Below are positions 48,740-57,872 of a DNA stretch of 64,000 nucleotides, in pieces. Origin of the DNA: Methanobacterium sp. UBA294 (GTDB lineage: Archaea; Methanobacteriota; Methanobacteria; Methanobacteriales; Methanobacteriaceae); contig DACB01000015.1 in assembly GCA_002494495.1 (NCBI GenBank), forward strand, positions 93,465-157,464. The letters run 5' to 3'. Within the stretch, counting starts at the first letter, position 1, and every line of letters starts with the position of its first letter. A model generated the notes under the pieces. That model did no database searches. It was not told the origin of the DNA and saw only the letters and a list, made by a program, of their open reading frames with translations. The translations under genes were made by a program, and so were the position numbers.

Positions 48740-49537
48740 TTAACTTTCTCCTTCTGTAAATTCTATGATTTTTTGAGATTTAGCTGCTAATATATCGCAG
48801 GCTGCGCTTATTACTTCCTCTGGTTTCAGTGATCCATCGGATTCTAGCTGGAATATGAACTTGTCATCCCTGCCTTCTACGGTTATTGCTTCCATTTCAC
48901 AATCCTTGACGCAGGTTTTGCACATGCTGCAGTTTTCAGGGTCTACTACCAGGATTTTGTTTTCCTTTTCATCAAATTCCAGAACCCCACGGGGGCATTC
49001 TGATGCACAATCTGCGCATGCTTCACATTTTTCCGTGTCTATGGTAATTTCAGGGTAGTACTTGTAGGCTGCCACTGTGGTGGGCTGCCATTTGGCATGT
49101 TCCAATCCTGTTCCCAGTTGGGCAATAGCCTCGAGTTCCACTTCCTCATCCCCCCTTAACTTTAAAAGGGGTATTGTATCGTGGACTGGGGTTATCTTGG
49201 CATCCTGTGAATTTAAGTCCCCGGAATAAACCGTCTTAGGTCCTTTCTCTTTCAAGAGAAGTGTAACACTGCATTTGGGACAGTGATCGTCACAGTCACA
49301 TTCATCACGTGGTATGATTGATTCTAGATCAGTTTTAATTGGAACGAGGCCTAACCTGTGGGCTAAAACTTCGTCGAATACGCGTGAATCATTTTTAAAT
49401 ATACCTAATTCTTCTATGGCCATGGTGGGTACTTCCATCATGCAGATCCGTCGAATTGCATTGATGAAAGGCACATCTACACCTTCAATTACTAAGGTTA
49501 TCCTGTCTTCTTCCTTGCTTTTTATAGCTATATCCAT
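48740..49537 (-). CDS. rpoD: DNA-directed RNA polymerase subunit D (Rpo3) with two 4Fe-4S motifs
   Basis: 265 residues. The alpha-like dimerisation part has FINAIRRICMMEVPTMAIEE near 24-43 and DEVLAHRLGLVPIKTD. An inserted ferredoxin domain near 170-225 carries two complete cysteine sets, CEACADCASECPRG and CSMCKTCVKDCEME. Subunit D pairs with L and N to start RNA polymerase assembly, and clusters in this insert are known from methanogens and some other archaea. GGGAGAAGGGTCTAA precedes the ATG. Confidence 0.95.
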   Translation of the reverse strand: MDIAIKSKEEDRITLVIEGVDVPFINAIRRICMMEVPTMAIEELGIFKNDSRVFDEVLAHRLGLVPIKTDLESIIPRDECDCDDHCPKCSVTLLLKEKGPKTVYSGDLNSQDAKITPVHDTIPLLKLRGDEEVELEAIAQLGTGLEHAKWQPTTVAAYKYYPEITIDTEKCEACADCASECPRGVLEFDEKENKILVVDPENCSMCKTCVKDCEMEAITVEGRDDKFIFQLESDGSLKPEEVISAACDILAAKSQKIIEFTEGES

Positions 49538-49930
49538 TTAGACCCTTCTCCCCCTTTTACCTCCCGGTCTTCCTGTTCCATCGTGAGGTACTGGAGTGAC
49601 ATCTTCAATTTTGCCTATCTTTATACCGGCCCTGGCAAAAGCCCTTATTGTGGCCTGTGCACCTGGTCCTGGTGTTCTTGGACCGTTTCCTCCAGGGGCT
49701 CGTACACGAATGTGTAGTCCAATTAATCCCTTCTCCTTAACATCATCCGCTGCCCGGGTGGCAGCCGCCATGGCTGCAAAGGGTGATGATTCCTGTCTAT
49801 CTGACCGTACCACCTTACCACCTGACCATTGACTAATGGTCTCTGCTCCGGTAAGGTCGGTGACGGTGATTATGGTATTGTTGAAGGAGCTGTAAATGTT
49901 AGCTACTCCCCATTTTTCTTTATCCGCCAT
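49538..49930 (-). CDS. rps11: 30S ribosomal protein S11
   Basis: 130 residues. WGVANIYSSFNNTIITVTDL, SPFAAMAAATRAADDVKEKG, LHIRVRAPGGNGPRTPGPGA and the C-terminus TPVPHDGTGRPGGKRGRRV are archaeal uS11. ATG at 49930 has AGGTGAT four bases before it; a GTG upstream lies inside that site. Its stop abuts the rpoD ATG. Confidence 0.97.
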   Translation of the reverse strand: MADKEKWGVANIYSSFNNTIITVTDLTGAETISQWSGGKVVRSDRQESSPFAAMAAATRAADDVKEKGLIGLHIRVRAPGGNGPRTPGPGAQATIRAFARAGIKIGKIEDVTPVPHDGTGRPGGKRGRRV

Positions 49931-49948
49931 ATTTATCACCTATAAAAT

Positions 49949-50476
49949 TTATTCTTCTCCTTTCTGTTTGGAGACCTGTTCTTTATGATATTTTTCCATG
50001 ACACTGCCCTGGTAGAAGCCTATAAGGTCTTCCTGCCCACTTTTTACTAAGTAACTGGGTGAGTCTATTTTCTTACCATCCAGGGCTATGTGCCCGTGCA
50101 CCACCATGATCCTGGATTGTTTAACTGTGTTGCTCAATCCTTTCTGGTGTACAATGGTCTGTAACCTTCTGCGGAGTACATCTTCCATGGTCAGGTTTAA
50201 AACGTCTTCCAGTTTGGCTTCTTTATTTAGAAAACCTTGTTTAATAAGGTGGCGGAGTAACTCTTCCCTCTCTGTTTCAGTCTGTTCAGTGGATAGACCC
50301 AGGAGCTCCCTGGCATCACGCCGGTATTTTTTAACCATTGTTTCGGCTTTCCATATTTCTTTTTTATTTTTAAGCCCGTACTTTTTAACTAATTTATTTT
50401 CCAGTTTGATTCTGTCGGCATTCCATGGGTGAAGTGGTGTGTCGTAAGTTTTCCTGGATTTTCTTGGGTGTCCCAT
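49949..50476 (-). CDS. rps4: 30S ribosomal protein S4
   Basis: 175 residues of the archaeal uS4 type, shorter than bacterial S4. GHPRKSRKTYDTPLHPWNAD is the archaeal start. RRRLQTIVHQKGLSNTVKQS and RIMVVHGHIALDGKKIDSPS form the S4 RNA-binding domain. The C-terminus is charged. Order rps13-rps4-rps11 is kept. Confidence 0.97.
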   Translation of the reverse strand: MGHPRKSRKTYDTPLHPWNADRIKLENKLVKKYGLKNKKEIWKAETMVKKYRRDARELLGLSTEQTETEREELLRHLIKQGFLNKEAKLEDVLNLTMEDVLRRRLQTIVHQKGLSNTVKQSRIMVVHGHIALDGKKIDSPSYLVKSGQEDLIGFYQGSVMEKYHKEQVSKQKGEE

Positions 50477-50496
50477 AATTTCATACTCCTAAAAAT

Positions 50497-50946
50497 TCAT
50501 CCTCTTCTTCTGCTTACTCCTACAGATGATCCTTTACGGAAGGTGGCTTTGGTTCTTTGACCTCTTACTGGTAATCCTACCTCATGCCTTCTTCCTTTAT
50601 AACTTCTAATCTTTTTCATCCTGTTTAAGTCATCTCTAAGACGCATTATTAAGTCTGATTCTATAAGATGCTCTGTTTTACCAGTTTCGTAGTCGTTTCT
50701 CCGGTTAAGCATCCAATCGGGAACATTTACCTTCTTTGGATCTCGAATTGCATCCTCTATTTTGTTGATTGTATCATCTGGTAAGTATCCTATTTTCTGG
50801 TCTAAATCTAAACCCATTTGTGAAATTATGGCTCCGGATAACGCGATTCCCACGCCTTTTATATCTGCAATTGCGTGTGCTACTGGTTTGTTACCATCAA
50901 CGTCCTTTCTTGCTATACGGACCATGTGTTTGAAATCTTCTTCCAT
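50497..50946 (-). CDS. rps13: 30S ribosomal protein S13
   Basis: 149 residues. FKHMVRIARKDVDGNKPVAH, ADIKGVGIALSGAIISQMGL (helix-two-turn-helix) and the C-terminus YKGRRHEVGLPVRGQRTKAT identify archaeal uS13. ATG at 50946 is preferred because GAGGA is six bases before it; the ATG at 50952 touches the ribosome site. First gene after the tRNA-Ser. Confidence 0.96.
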   Translation of the reverse strand: MEEDFKHMVRIARKDVDGNKPVAHAIADIKGVGIALSGAIISQMGLDLDQKIGYLPDDTINKIEDAIRDPKKVNVPDWMLNRRNDYETGKTEHLIESDLIMRLRDDLNRMKKIRSYKGRRHEVGLPVRGQRTKATFRKGSSVGVSRRRG

Positions 50947-51076
50947 ATTCATTCCTCTTAAAATCTTTTGAAATAGTTCCTGTTAATTTTTCCTGTTATT
51001 TAATTTTTTTTAAATCCTCTTATCCTATTTGTTTCTTCTTTTAGTTAATATTTATGAGTCCAATTATTTGTTTTTA

Positions 51077-51165
<89 letters not shown>

Positions 51166-51260
51166 AAGATAAATATGACACCTAAAAATCCTAAATATCT
51201 AGGCTTGTACATTTTTTGACTTGTTAATCTCTGGGAAGTTATATACAAAGAGCAGGTTTT

Positions 51261-52223
51261 TTACTTCCACATCTTTGGATATGTTCCAGGTTCCATAAAA
51301 ACTTTTTTTATATCCACCATTATTCCCTGGTCAGATTTACATATTTCATCGCTGTTCAGGAGGCTACTTCCTGCTGCAACCAGTTCACCCTTCAAAGTGT
51401 AAAGTGCAACTGTGGAGCCCATCTGTATTGAACTACATAACTGGAGGATCCCACCAGCTGCCAGATCCGCACCATGACAGACGGCATCCACTGCTGAGTC
51501 CCTGATGACTATCTGGGGGAGGTGTCTTGCTGCCTCTTCCATGGGAAGTACAGCTGCCCGTAGGCTGGTTTCATCTCCTTCATCAACCCATTCCTGGTAG
51601 GCATCAGTTAGGTCCTGTAAAGTCCTAAGGGTCTTATCTTCCCGGAAGGATCCTACTATGGTCCTGCGCAATTCGGCCATATGAGCGCCCGAACCAAGGG
51701 CCTCCCCTATATCGTGACAGTATTTACGGATGTAGGTACCTGCCTGGCAGCCAATCCGGAAAAGGACATCCTGACCATCCATTTCCATGAGGTGTACATA
51801 GTATATGTTCCTTACCCGTAACTCCCTTTTTACTGCTGATTTTACTGGGGGTGTTTGAAAGATCTTTCCCTGGAATTCCCGGAGTATCTCTGCTATTCTG
51901 CAGTCCTCCACTTCCTCATGGAGTCTCATCAGACATACATATTCCTTCGGCGCCTCTAAAAGAAGGTGGATGACTCTGGTTGCCTGATCTATTCCCACCG
52001 GCAGTACCCCGGTTACTCGGGGGTCCAGTGTTCCTCCGTGTCCTGTTTTATTGGCTTTAAGGATCCTTTTTACCCAGGAATCCACTTCGTGGGAAGTTGG
52101 TCCTGATGGTTTATCCAGGTTTATAACACCCTTAAAAAGGTGCTCCTTCATAGGTCGATCCTTTGGTGGACATCCAAAATCAGGGTCAGTCTCGCCTTCG
52201 GCCTTATTGAGAAGTTCAACCAT
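51261..52223 (-). CDS. truB: tRNA/rRNA pseudouridine synthase, archaeal Cbf5/TruB
   Basis: A 320-residue enzyme that makes pseudouridine, as Cbf5 of H/ACA RNPs and at U55 of tRNA. LFKGVINLDKPSGPTSHEVD is the start of the catalytic domain, GHGGTLDPRVTGVLPVGIDQ contains the catalytic Asp, and GCQAGTYIRKYCHDIGEALG follows. The C-terminal PUA domain begins near residue 240 and includes VDAVCHGADLAAGGILQL. The N-terminal extension (ETDPDFGCPPKDRPMKEHLF) is the archaeal Cbf5 form. Confidence 0.95.
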   Translation of the reverse strand: MVELLNKAEGETDPDFGCPPKDRPMKEHLFKGVINLDKPSGPTSHEVDSWVKRILKANKTGHGGTLDPRVTGVLPVGIDQATRVIHLLLEAPKEYVCLMRLHEEVEDCRIAEILREFQGKIFQTPPVKSAVKRELRVRNIYYVHLMEMDGQDVLFRIGCQAGTYIRKYCHDIGEALGSGAHMAELRRTIVGSFREDKTLRTLQDLTDAYQEWVDEGDETSLRAAVLPMEEAARHLPQIVIRDSAVDAVCHGADLAAGGILQLCSSIQMGSTVALYTLKGELVAAGSSLLNSDEICKSDQGIMVDIKKVFMEPGTYPKMWK

Positions 52224-52364
52224 CAGTTAACCTGTCTTTGGTGAATTTATGTTCTTATGAAATTTATGGATCAAAGTTTTTTTTTACTAAATCAAGTTTT
52301 GACTAATTTAATGGGTCAAAATGTTTGATTTCTTATGGATTATTTTTTTACAACCGGAGTCTTC

Positions 52365-52595
52365 TTAAGCTACTGCAGCTTCAAAATCCTTCTTAATCTT
52401 TTCTATATCGTCAGATTTAACTTCAATTGTTTCATCTAATGGTTCTAAGTGTTTAATGTTGCATCTCCTGTTTTTAACAGTGTTTCCTACAACTTCTACA
52501 AATTTATCATCGATAACTTCTATTATAACACATTTTTCACCCGCTTCTCTACCTGCGAGTTTTACACATATTCTTCCAACTTCTATTGCTGGCAT
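52365..52595 (-). CDS. rpl14e: 50S ribosomal protein L14e
   Basis: 76 residues; an archaeal/eukaryotic protein with a KOW-like barrel. PAIEVGRICVKLAGREAGEK and KCVIIEVIDDKFVEVVG, then KNRRCNIKHLEPLDE, match the family. Two ATG codons stand side by side after GAGGTGAT; the second is chosen from spacing and the usual MPAIEVGR start. Located between cmk and truB, a conserved set. Confidence 0.94.
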   Translation of the reverse strand: MPAIEVGRICVKLAGREAGEKCVIIEVIDDKFVEVVGNTVKNRRCNIKHLEPLDETIEVKSDDIEKIKKDFEAAVA

Positions 52596-52705
52596 CATAT
52601 CACCTCAATTGATATACCTATTTTTATTTACTTCATTAATTGATTCAGTTGTTTTAATATGGGGTTTAATTAATTCAATTGCTTCAATTTATGATATTGA
52701 TTTTT

Positions 52706-53224
52706 TTATAATTGTTCACTTGCTTTCAGTATGATATGGGCTATACTTTCTGGACTGAAACTGTGGCTGTTGATTATGAGGTCATAGGTGTCCAGGTTGT
52801 TGATGTCTATGTTATGTATCTCCTGGTACCTCTTGGCTTCGCTTTTACCCCTTTTAATTATCTCAGCTTTAGCAATTTCAGGGGTCTTGTTTTCCCTCTG
52901 GCTTACGCGTTCTGCAGAGACATCCAGTGGTGTGGTTAAGCATACCTTAAGGTCTGCATCAACGAAGTATGCAGATAACCTGCCCTCCACAATGAGTTCA
53001 TCTTTCTGGCCTGCAATTTCTGCCTGCTTCTGGTCTATCTGTCTGTCAATTTCAACGTTCTCTTCAGCGTAACTACTGAACTCCAGAATATCCATATCAT
53101 GTTCACTGGCCATCTGGCGGAAAATATCCCCGGCTGAAATGTAGGGGATTCCCATCATATCGGAAAGTATCTTACTTACTGTGGTTGTACCACTTCCTGC
53201 AAGTCCGCCGATGGTTATAATCAT
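52706..53224 (-). CDS. cmk: cytidylate kinase, archaeal
   Basis: A 172-residue P-loop kinase that phosphorylates CMP/dCMP. The P loop IITIGGLAGSGTTTVSKILS is at residues 2-21, with ISAGDIFRQMASEHDMDILE for nucleotide monophosphate binding and LIVEGRLSAYFVDADLKVCL (Walker B region); RVSQRENKTPEIAKAEIIKR is the lid. Its ATG adjoins the rpl34e stop. Confidence 0.95.
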   Translation of the reverse strand: MIITIGGLAGSGTTTVSKILSDMMGIPYISAGDIFRQMASEHDMDILEFSSYAEENVEIDRQIDQKQAEIAGQKDELIVEGRLSAYFVDADLKVCLTTPLDVSAERVSQRENKTPEIAKAEIIKRGKSEAKRYQEIHNIDINNLDTYDLIINSHSFSPESIAHIILKASEQL

Positions 53225-53491
53225 TTATGATCGGGCCTCTTCTTTAAATAGTCGACGTGAACACTCAGAACATAAGTTTCCACCGTACGGTCGGTTAGGC
53301 CTTTTTTTAGTTTTTGCAAGTTTCTTTATCTGGTATGGTCTTCCTCGGGGGACACCATGAAGTAGCTTACCGCAACTGGCACATGCATGCTTGGAGGGCT
53401 TCTTCTTCTTGTAGTGTAATACTGTCTTGCCTCCCGGGGTTTTCTTAAAGGTTCTCTTGTAAGATCTTGATCTATATCTTAACTGTGGCAT
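53225..53491 (-). CDS. rpl34e: 50S ribosomal protein L34e
   Basis: 88 residues, archaeal/eukaryotic eL34. PQLRYRSRSYKRTFKKTPGG at the start; two CxxC pairs, CASCGK and CSECSR, form a zinc ribbon with a basic stretch between them (GVPRGRPYQIKKLAKTKKRP). It is coupled to cmk by adjacent stop and start codons. Confidence 0.96.
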   Translation of the reverse strand: MPQLRYRSRSYKRTFKKTPGGKTVLHYKKKKPSKHACASCGKLLHGVPRGRPYQIKKLAKTKKRPNRPYGGNLCSECSRRLFKEEARS

Positions 53492-53549
53492 TTTATTTTT
53501 TCTCCTATATGATTTTTAATTTTTTAATGACTGGTGAATTTAATCAATC

Positions 53550-53609
53550 TTTAAATAATCTGATTTACATTTAAATAATCTCATCTGCATTTAAATAAGC
53601 TGATATGCA
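53550..53609. repeat. three exact-period 20 bp repeats between DUF106 and rpl34e genes
   Basis: TTTAAATAATCTGATTTACA, TTTAAATAATCTCATCTGCA and TTTAAATAAGCTGATATGCA follow each other without spacers, ending nine bases before the DUF106 stop codon on the complementary strand. Confidence 0.88.
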
Positions 53610-53617
53610 TTAATATC

Positions 53618-54214
53618 TTACATTCCCCCAGATTTAAGGCCCAGGAACTTCCTGAACACCATGGACATTGCAAATGAAACCAGTATGTACCATCCCAGCC
53701 AGCTGATGGTGGCAAATGGTGTTACTGCACCCACTGGATAGAAGAATGCTGCTAACCACTGGAAAAATGGTACCAGGAATACATAGTAGCCGAAGGTTGG
53801 TAGCTGTACATAGAACTGGTTTATAAGTGGGTTTCCAGCCATCCAGTAAAATATTATGATTATGGGTATGAAAGTCACAATCATGGGCTTGAAGGAGTTC
53901 ATCATCATCTCCTTCTGCAGTTTCATGAAATCAGCCTGCTTCTCCTGAACGGCTTTCATGGCCTTGGGGTCGCCTGATTTCTGGGCTTTCATCATCTCCT
54001 GCTGGTATTCCTTCATCTCCCCCTGTACTGATTTTAATCGATCCTGATCTACTAACAGTTTGTTTGCCAAGGTTATGAAGAAAGCTATTATGGTGGCTAT
54101 TATAAATACCCCAAAGATAGCACCAAACATGGGATTGTTCGGATCACTAAACAAGGTAAGTAAGGGGTTAAGTATTGGATCTAAGATTGAATTTAGAAAG
54201 TCGAAACCTGCCAT
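53618..54214 (-). CDS. DUF106 membrane protein, Oxa1/YidC/EMC3 superfamily
   Basis: A 198-residue protein with an N-terminal membrane helix (FGAIFGVFIIATIIAFFITL) and a cytoplasmic coiled coil (VQGEMKEYQQEMMKAQKSGD). Two or three C-terminal segments follow (IVTFIPIIIIFYWMAG; YYVFLVPFFQWLAAFFYPVG; WLGWYILVSFAMSMVF). This is the layout of archaeal YidC-like insertases related to EMC3/TMCO1, which help put membrane proteins in place. Its neighbour two genes upstream is secY, fitting a role in membrane protein biogenesis. Confidence 0.92.
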   Translation of the reverse strand: MAGFDFLNSILDPILNPLLTLFSDPNNPMFGAIFGVFIIATIIAFFITLANKLLVDQDRLKSVQGEMKEYQQEMMKAQKSGDPKAMKAVQEKQADFMKLQKEMMMNSFKPMIVTFIPIIIIFYWMAGNPLINQFYVQLPTFGYYVFLVPFFQWLAAFFYPVGAVTPFATISWLGWYILVSFAMSMVFRKFLGLKSGGM

Positions 54215-54272
54215 TTTTTTATATCCTTTTTCTTAATTTTTTTTTGAATTATATTATTAGTTTAGTTAATTA

Positions 54273-54827
54273 TTATAAGGTATCAATCATCCGGGCAACT
54301 GTTTCATCCAGCTGGTCATCATGATTTTGAATTATCTGTACTGTGGCACCGGTGAGTGCAGCGTAGGCCATGGCAACTGACCGGTTCATCTCCTGGTGTA
54401 AGTCTATGTCCCGGAGTTTCTCCATGTCCCGAATTCGGGTGGTATCCTGTATTCTCCTCATAAGGATTTCATCACCATCCGCCTCAACCAGCACAAACTG
54501 ATCAGGCTGCAACTCTTCTAAAACCCATGGTGGTAAGCCGGGTAAAAAGCCCAATGGGGTTTTAACTGTGCAGTGGGTGTCAACAATTATGTTACTCTGC
54601 TGTGCCATTTCTCGAATTTTTTTTGCAGCTTCCCTTTGAACATCCTTCTGTACGTCAGGAGCGAGAGTTCTTATAGAATCTCTATCCTTTACCAGATTCT
54701 TTTTCTGGGCGATCTCCATCATGACATCCCCATAATTTACATGTACATAGTCAAGGTCTACAAGTGCTCCTTTAAGAACCGTTGTACTTCCTGATCCTGG
54801 AATTCCAGCAACAACTACCACTTTCAT
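54273..54827 (-). CDS. adkA: adenylate kinase, archaeal type
   Basis: A 184-residue P-loop kinase that balances AMP, ADP and ATP. KVVVVAGIPGSGSTTVLKGA holds the P loop (GIPGSGST, 8-15). YVHVNYGDVMMEIAQKKNLV and IIVDTHCTVKTPLGFLPGLP are typical of archaeal AdkA, which forms trimers and differs from the bacterial Adk. Between secY and DUF106, as in relatives. Confidence 0.95.
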   Translation of the reverse strand: MKVVVVAGIPGSGSTTVLKGALVDLDYVHVNYGDVMMEIAQKKNLVKDRDSIRTLAPDVQKDVQREAAKKIREMAQQSNIIVDTHCTVKTPLGFLPGLPPWVLEELQPDQFVLVEADGDEILMRRIQDTTRIRDMEKLRDIDLHQEMNRSVAMAYAALTGATVQIIQNHDDQLDETVARMIDTL

Positions 54828-54863
54828 ATTAAAACTCCATGTTTTTTTTTAACTTTATGAAAT

Positions 54864-56204
54864 TTAATCTCCTAAGAATTTTCTAAGCATTGGGTGCATG
54901 TCCATCAACTGCTCCTGGGCTAACTCCTCATATAATCGGTACACAATACCCACGGTTAAAAGCACACCTGTACCACCACCTAGTGCACTGGTAAGGTCTG
55001 CACCAAATGCCAGTAGCCCTACAAAGGCACCGCCCATGACAGTTATCGCGGGTATGTACTTCTTGAGTATCCTTTCAAAATGACCCCTGCTGCTCCTGAA
55101 ACCAGGGATCTGCATACCCATATCGTACAACTGTTTTGCCACCTGTTTGGGGCCTATTCCACTTAACTCTACCCATATCCAGGCGAACAATACACATGAT
55201 CCTATGAAGAATACTGCATAGATAAGCACATGTAATGGATTGGTGAAGAGGGTACTGATTGTTGGTACGGATAAATATAATGCCAGACCACTTATGGGCT
55301 GTCCATTGCTGATGGTTCCCAGAATAGGGATTCCAATTCTATCAAATATAGAAGCAAATAATTGTACGTTTAAAAGTAACGCACTGGTCAATATAACCGG
55401 CATATTGCTTGCGTATATAAACTTAAGGGGATACTTCCCACGGGCACCTTTAACACCACCATAGGATAGTGGTATCTCAACCCTCATACTCTCTGCGTAG
55501 ACCACCACCAGGAAAACAACAATTACCGCTATTACCGGTAAAAGTAGTGAGAAATCTGGTTGGCTGGTGGTTAACGTGTATATGAAATGGGGTATTGCCC
55601 CAGAAGGTACTCCCGGAGAGGTTGGTGATGATAGGAAGTTAAATGATCCTACGATTATGGTTTGAGCAACTCCTCCTGCAATGAAGAGACCAACACCACT
55701 TCCAAAGCCCCACTTGGATATCACTTCATCAAGGAATATTATGAGTATTCCACCGATGAAAATCTGTAATACTAATATCCAGGCAACATCTGGAGATGAT
55801 GGTGCCAGGGCGCCAGTAAATACCAGCACAGCTGCTTCAAATACTGTGAATATGATGGCAAGGAGTTTCTGAGTACCCTGGAATAAGGCTTTATCCCGTG
55901 GCTGGGAGAGATCCAATTTAATGATCTTTCCACCTACCATAAGCTGCAGTATAATGGATGCAGTTACAATGGGACCAATACCCAGGGTGATGATTGATCC
56001 AAAACTACCAGCCAGGACTGCCCTTAACTGGGCGAACTGGTCTACAGCTGTTGGGCTTAGACCAAAGAGGGGTACCATACCTATGATAAAATAGAGTATG
56101 AGTATAATTCCTGTCCACTGGAGTTTTTCTTTAAATGGAACCCGATAATCAGGTGACTTTACCTGAGGGAGTAAAGAGAATATGGGCTGTAGTTTTTCAA
56201 TCAA
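54864..56204 (-). CDS. secY: protein translocase subunit SecY
   Basis: A 446-residue channel protein with ten membrane segments. PFKEKLQWTGIILILYFIIG opens segment 1; the plug region SFGSIITLGIGPIVTASIIL is near 68-87; the cytosolic loop ESMRVEIPLSYGGVKGARGK contacts the ribosome; and GGGTGVLLTVGIVYRLYEEL is in segment 10. The start is TTG, with AAGGAGATACTT directly before it. It follows rpl15, the usual end of the spc operon. Confidence 0.97.
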   Translation of the reverse strand: MIEKLQPIFSLLPQVKSPDYRVPFKEKLQWTGIILILYFIIGMVPLFGLSPTAVDQFAQLRAVLAGSFGSIITLGIGPIVTASIILQLMVGGKIIKLDLSQPRDKALFQGTQKLLAIIFTVFEAAVLVFTGALAPSSPDVAWILVLQIFIGGILIIFLDEVISKWGFGSGVGLFIAGGVAQTIIVGSFNFLSSPTSPGVPSGAIPHFIYTLTTSQPDFSLLLPVIAVIVVFLVVVYAESMRVEIPLSYGGVKGARGKYPLKFIYASNMPVILTSALLLNVQLFASIFDRIGIPILGTISNGQPISGLALYLSVPTISTLFTNPLHVLIYAVFFIGSCVLFAWIWVELSGIGPKQVAKQLYDMGMQIPGFRSSRGHFERILKKYIPAITVMGGAFVGLLAFGADLTSALGGGTGVLLTVGIVYRLYEELAQEQLMDMHPMLRKFLGD

Positions 56205-56254
56205 AAGTATCTCCTTCCATATAAATAGTGAATTTCATTAATTGAGTGGTAAAT

Positions 56255-56692
56255 TTATTCGGTTACTGCTTCTCCACCTGCATCTTCAATCTTGCGTGTT
56301 GCAGATTCTGAGAATCTCGGGGATTTAATTATGGCGGGTTTGGTTATTTTACCCATGCCCAGGACCTTGTTGTAGCCTAACTCTCTAACATCCACCACAA
56401 CTTTTCCCTTTTCTTCCTTGGCTATACCCTTGCTTACCAGTTCATCGAGTTTTTCATCCAGGAAAGCCAGGTTAACAGGATTAAATTTAGTTATTGTTTT
56501 TTGGGGTCTTTTAAAACCGCTTTTACCATAACGATCTGGGTCGTATTTAACTATCCAGGACCACATGTGCTTATGGTATCCGGCTCTACCTCTTCCTCCA
56601 CGGTGTCCAGCTCCCCTTCTTTTTTTAGAAGAGCCACCTCCTATGGTTCGTGACCCGCGTAACTTGTTTATTTTTCGTGTTTTTCTTATCAT
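56255..56692 (-). CDS. rpl15: 50S ribosomal protein L15
   Basis: 145 residues, uL15. The glycine/arginine-rich start (RKINKLRGSRTIGGGSSKKR, GAGHRGGRGRAGYHKH) threads into rRNA, and the globular end has LGYNKVLGMGKITKPAIIKS. Lies directly upstream of secY. Confidence 0.97.
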   Translation of the reverse strand: MIRKTRKINKLRGSRTIGGGSSKKRRGAGHRGGRGRAGYHKHMWSWIVKYDPDRYGKSGFKRPQKTITKFNPVNLAFLDEKLDELVSKGIAKEEKGKVVVDVRELGYNKVLGMGKITKPAIIKSPRFSESATRKIEDAGGEAVTE

Positions 56693-56713
56693 GATCTATC
56701 AACTCTACTGGGG

Positions 56714-57169
56714 TTATAACATCTTCCCTATGAGGTTTTCAATATCTTCTCCACGGTATCCCAGGGTTCCGTCTTCATTATAGGCTTTTTTAACATTTTT
56801 AAATCCTTTCCTGGGCGGGTGTAATCTGAAAACTGGTTTGATACCCATTTCCTCGAGCTTTTCACCCTTAAATACTGCCTTGGCCACATCTTCTATGTTT
56901 TTGTGGGATGTGTTTTCTTTGAGGAACTCTTCGGTGACTTTATCTCCACCAGGGAGTCTGCCTCTTTTGGTGATAACCTTGGTGAGTGTTTCTTCATTAA
57001 TCTCACCCCAGGTTATGTAATCCTTTGATTTCTGGAGCATTCCCTTGTAACTGGGGTTTTCGTCAAGTATCACCGCATGGTTTATCCGGTTAAGACGTAG
57101 CATCTTCATGGTGTCTGCTACCTCTCCCCTGACCCCGGTTGTGCCCCTTACTCTTATCGCTGCAATCAT
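56714..57169 (-). CDS. rpl30: 50S ribosomal protein L30
   Basis: 151 residues, the long archaeal uL30 (bacterial forms are about 60). IAAIRVRGTTGVRGEVADTM and KMLRLNRINHAVILDENPSY form the shared core. The archaeal extension has ITKRGRLPGGDKVTEEFLKE and FRLHPPRKGFKNVKKAYNED. Confidence 0.97.
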   Translation of the reverse strand: MIAAIRVRGTTGVRGEVADTMKMLRLNRINHAVILDENPSYKGMLQKSKDYITWGEINEETLTKVITKRGRLPGGDKVTEEFLKENTSHKNIEDVAKAVFKGEKLEEMGIKPVFRLHPPRKGFKNVKKAYNEDGTLGYRGEDIENLIGKML

Positions 57170-57224
57170 CTATCCATCACCTTTAATTTTTTTAAGCTTA
57201 AAGTGAATTTTCTACACGCACCAT

Positions 57225-57872
57225 CTATTCTGCGCATTTTACTCCCAGATTTTTAAGGTCTGATTTCTTAGCTTTTACCATGCTTAACTGTTTTAACGCA
57301 TCAAAGACAGCTGCTGCAAAGTTTATTGTAGTCTGGGTCTGTCCTTTGGTTTCGGACCATACATCATCAATTCCTGCTAGTTTCAGGATGGTTTTGCCCA
57401 CATCTCCAACAGCCAGTCCCACTCCACCAGGCGCTGGTATTAGGGTTACGCGTACACTTCCTGCTTTTCCTTCAACTTTGAAGGGTACGGTGTGTTCTTT
57501 TCCACAGACACATCCCCAATCACCGCATCCTCGGCGGACTTTTATTATGTTATATTTAGCATCATCTACTGCTTTTCTGATGGCAGGACCTACCTCTTTG
57601 GCTTTGCCCTGTCCTAATCCCACATAGCCGTCCTTGTTTCCCACGGATACTATGACTCGGAAGTTCACTTTCCTACCGGATTTGTGCATTCTCTGGACCA
57701 GGTTAACATCCATGACTTCTTCTTCCAGATCAGGCAGCAACGAGTTCACTATTCCCAGTTCCATTATGGGAAGGCCTCGGTCAAATATCTCGTCAATATC
57801 AGTTATGGTACCTTCTTTAACCATACGGCCTAGATTTGTTTTTGGCTCCCAATCTTCCCTATAATTGTTCAT
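57225..57872 (-). CDS. rps5: 30S ribosomal protein S5
   Basis: 215 residues of archaeal uS5. WEPKTNLGRMVKEGTITDID is the archaeal N-terminus; KVNFRVIVSVGNKDGYVGLG starts the double-stranded RNA-binding domain; VRRGCGDWGCVCGKEHTVPF is a cysteine-bearing loop seen in archaea; IPAPGGVGLAVGDVGKTILK follows. Its start overlaps the rpl18 stop by four bases. Confidence 0.97.
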   Translation of the reverse strand: MNNYREDWEPKTNLGRMVKEGTITDIDEIFDRGLPIMELGIVNSLLPDLEEEVMDVNLVQRMHKSGRKVNFRVIVSVGNKDGYVGLGQGKAKEVGPAIRKAVDDAKYNIIKVRRGCGDWGCVCGKEHTVPFKVEGKAGSVRVTLIPAPGGVGLAVGDVGKTILKLAGIDDVWSETKGQTQTTINFAAAVFDALKQLSMVKAKKSDLKNLGVKCAE

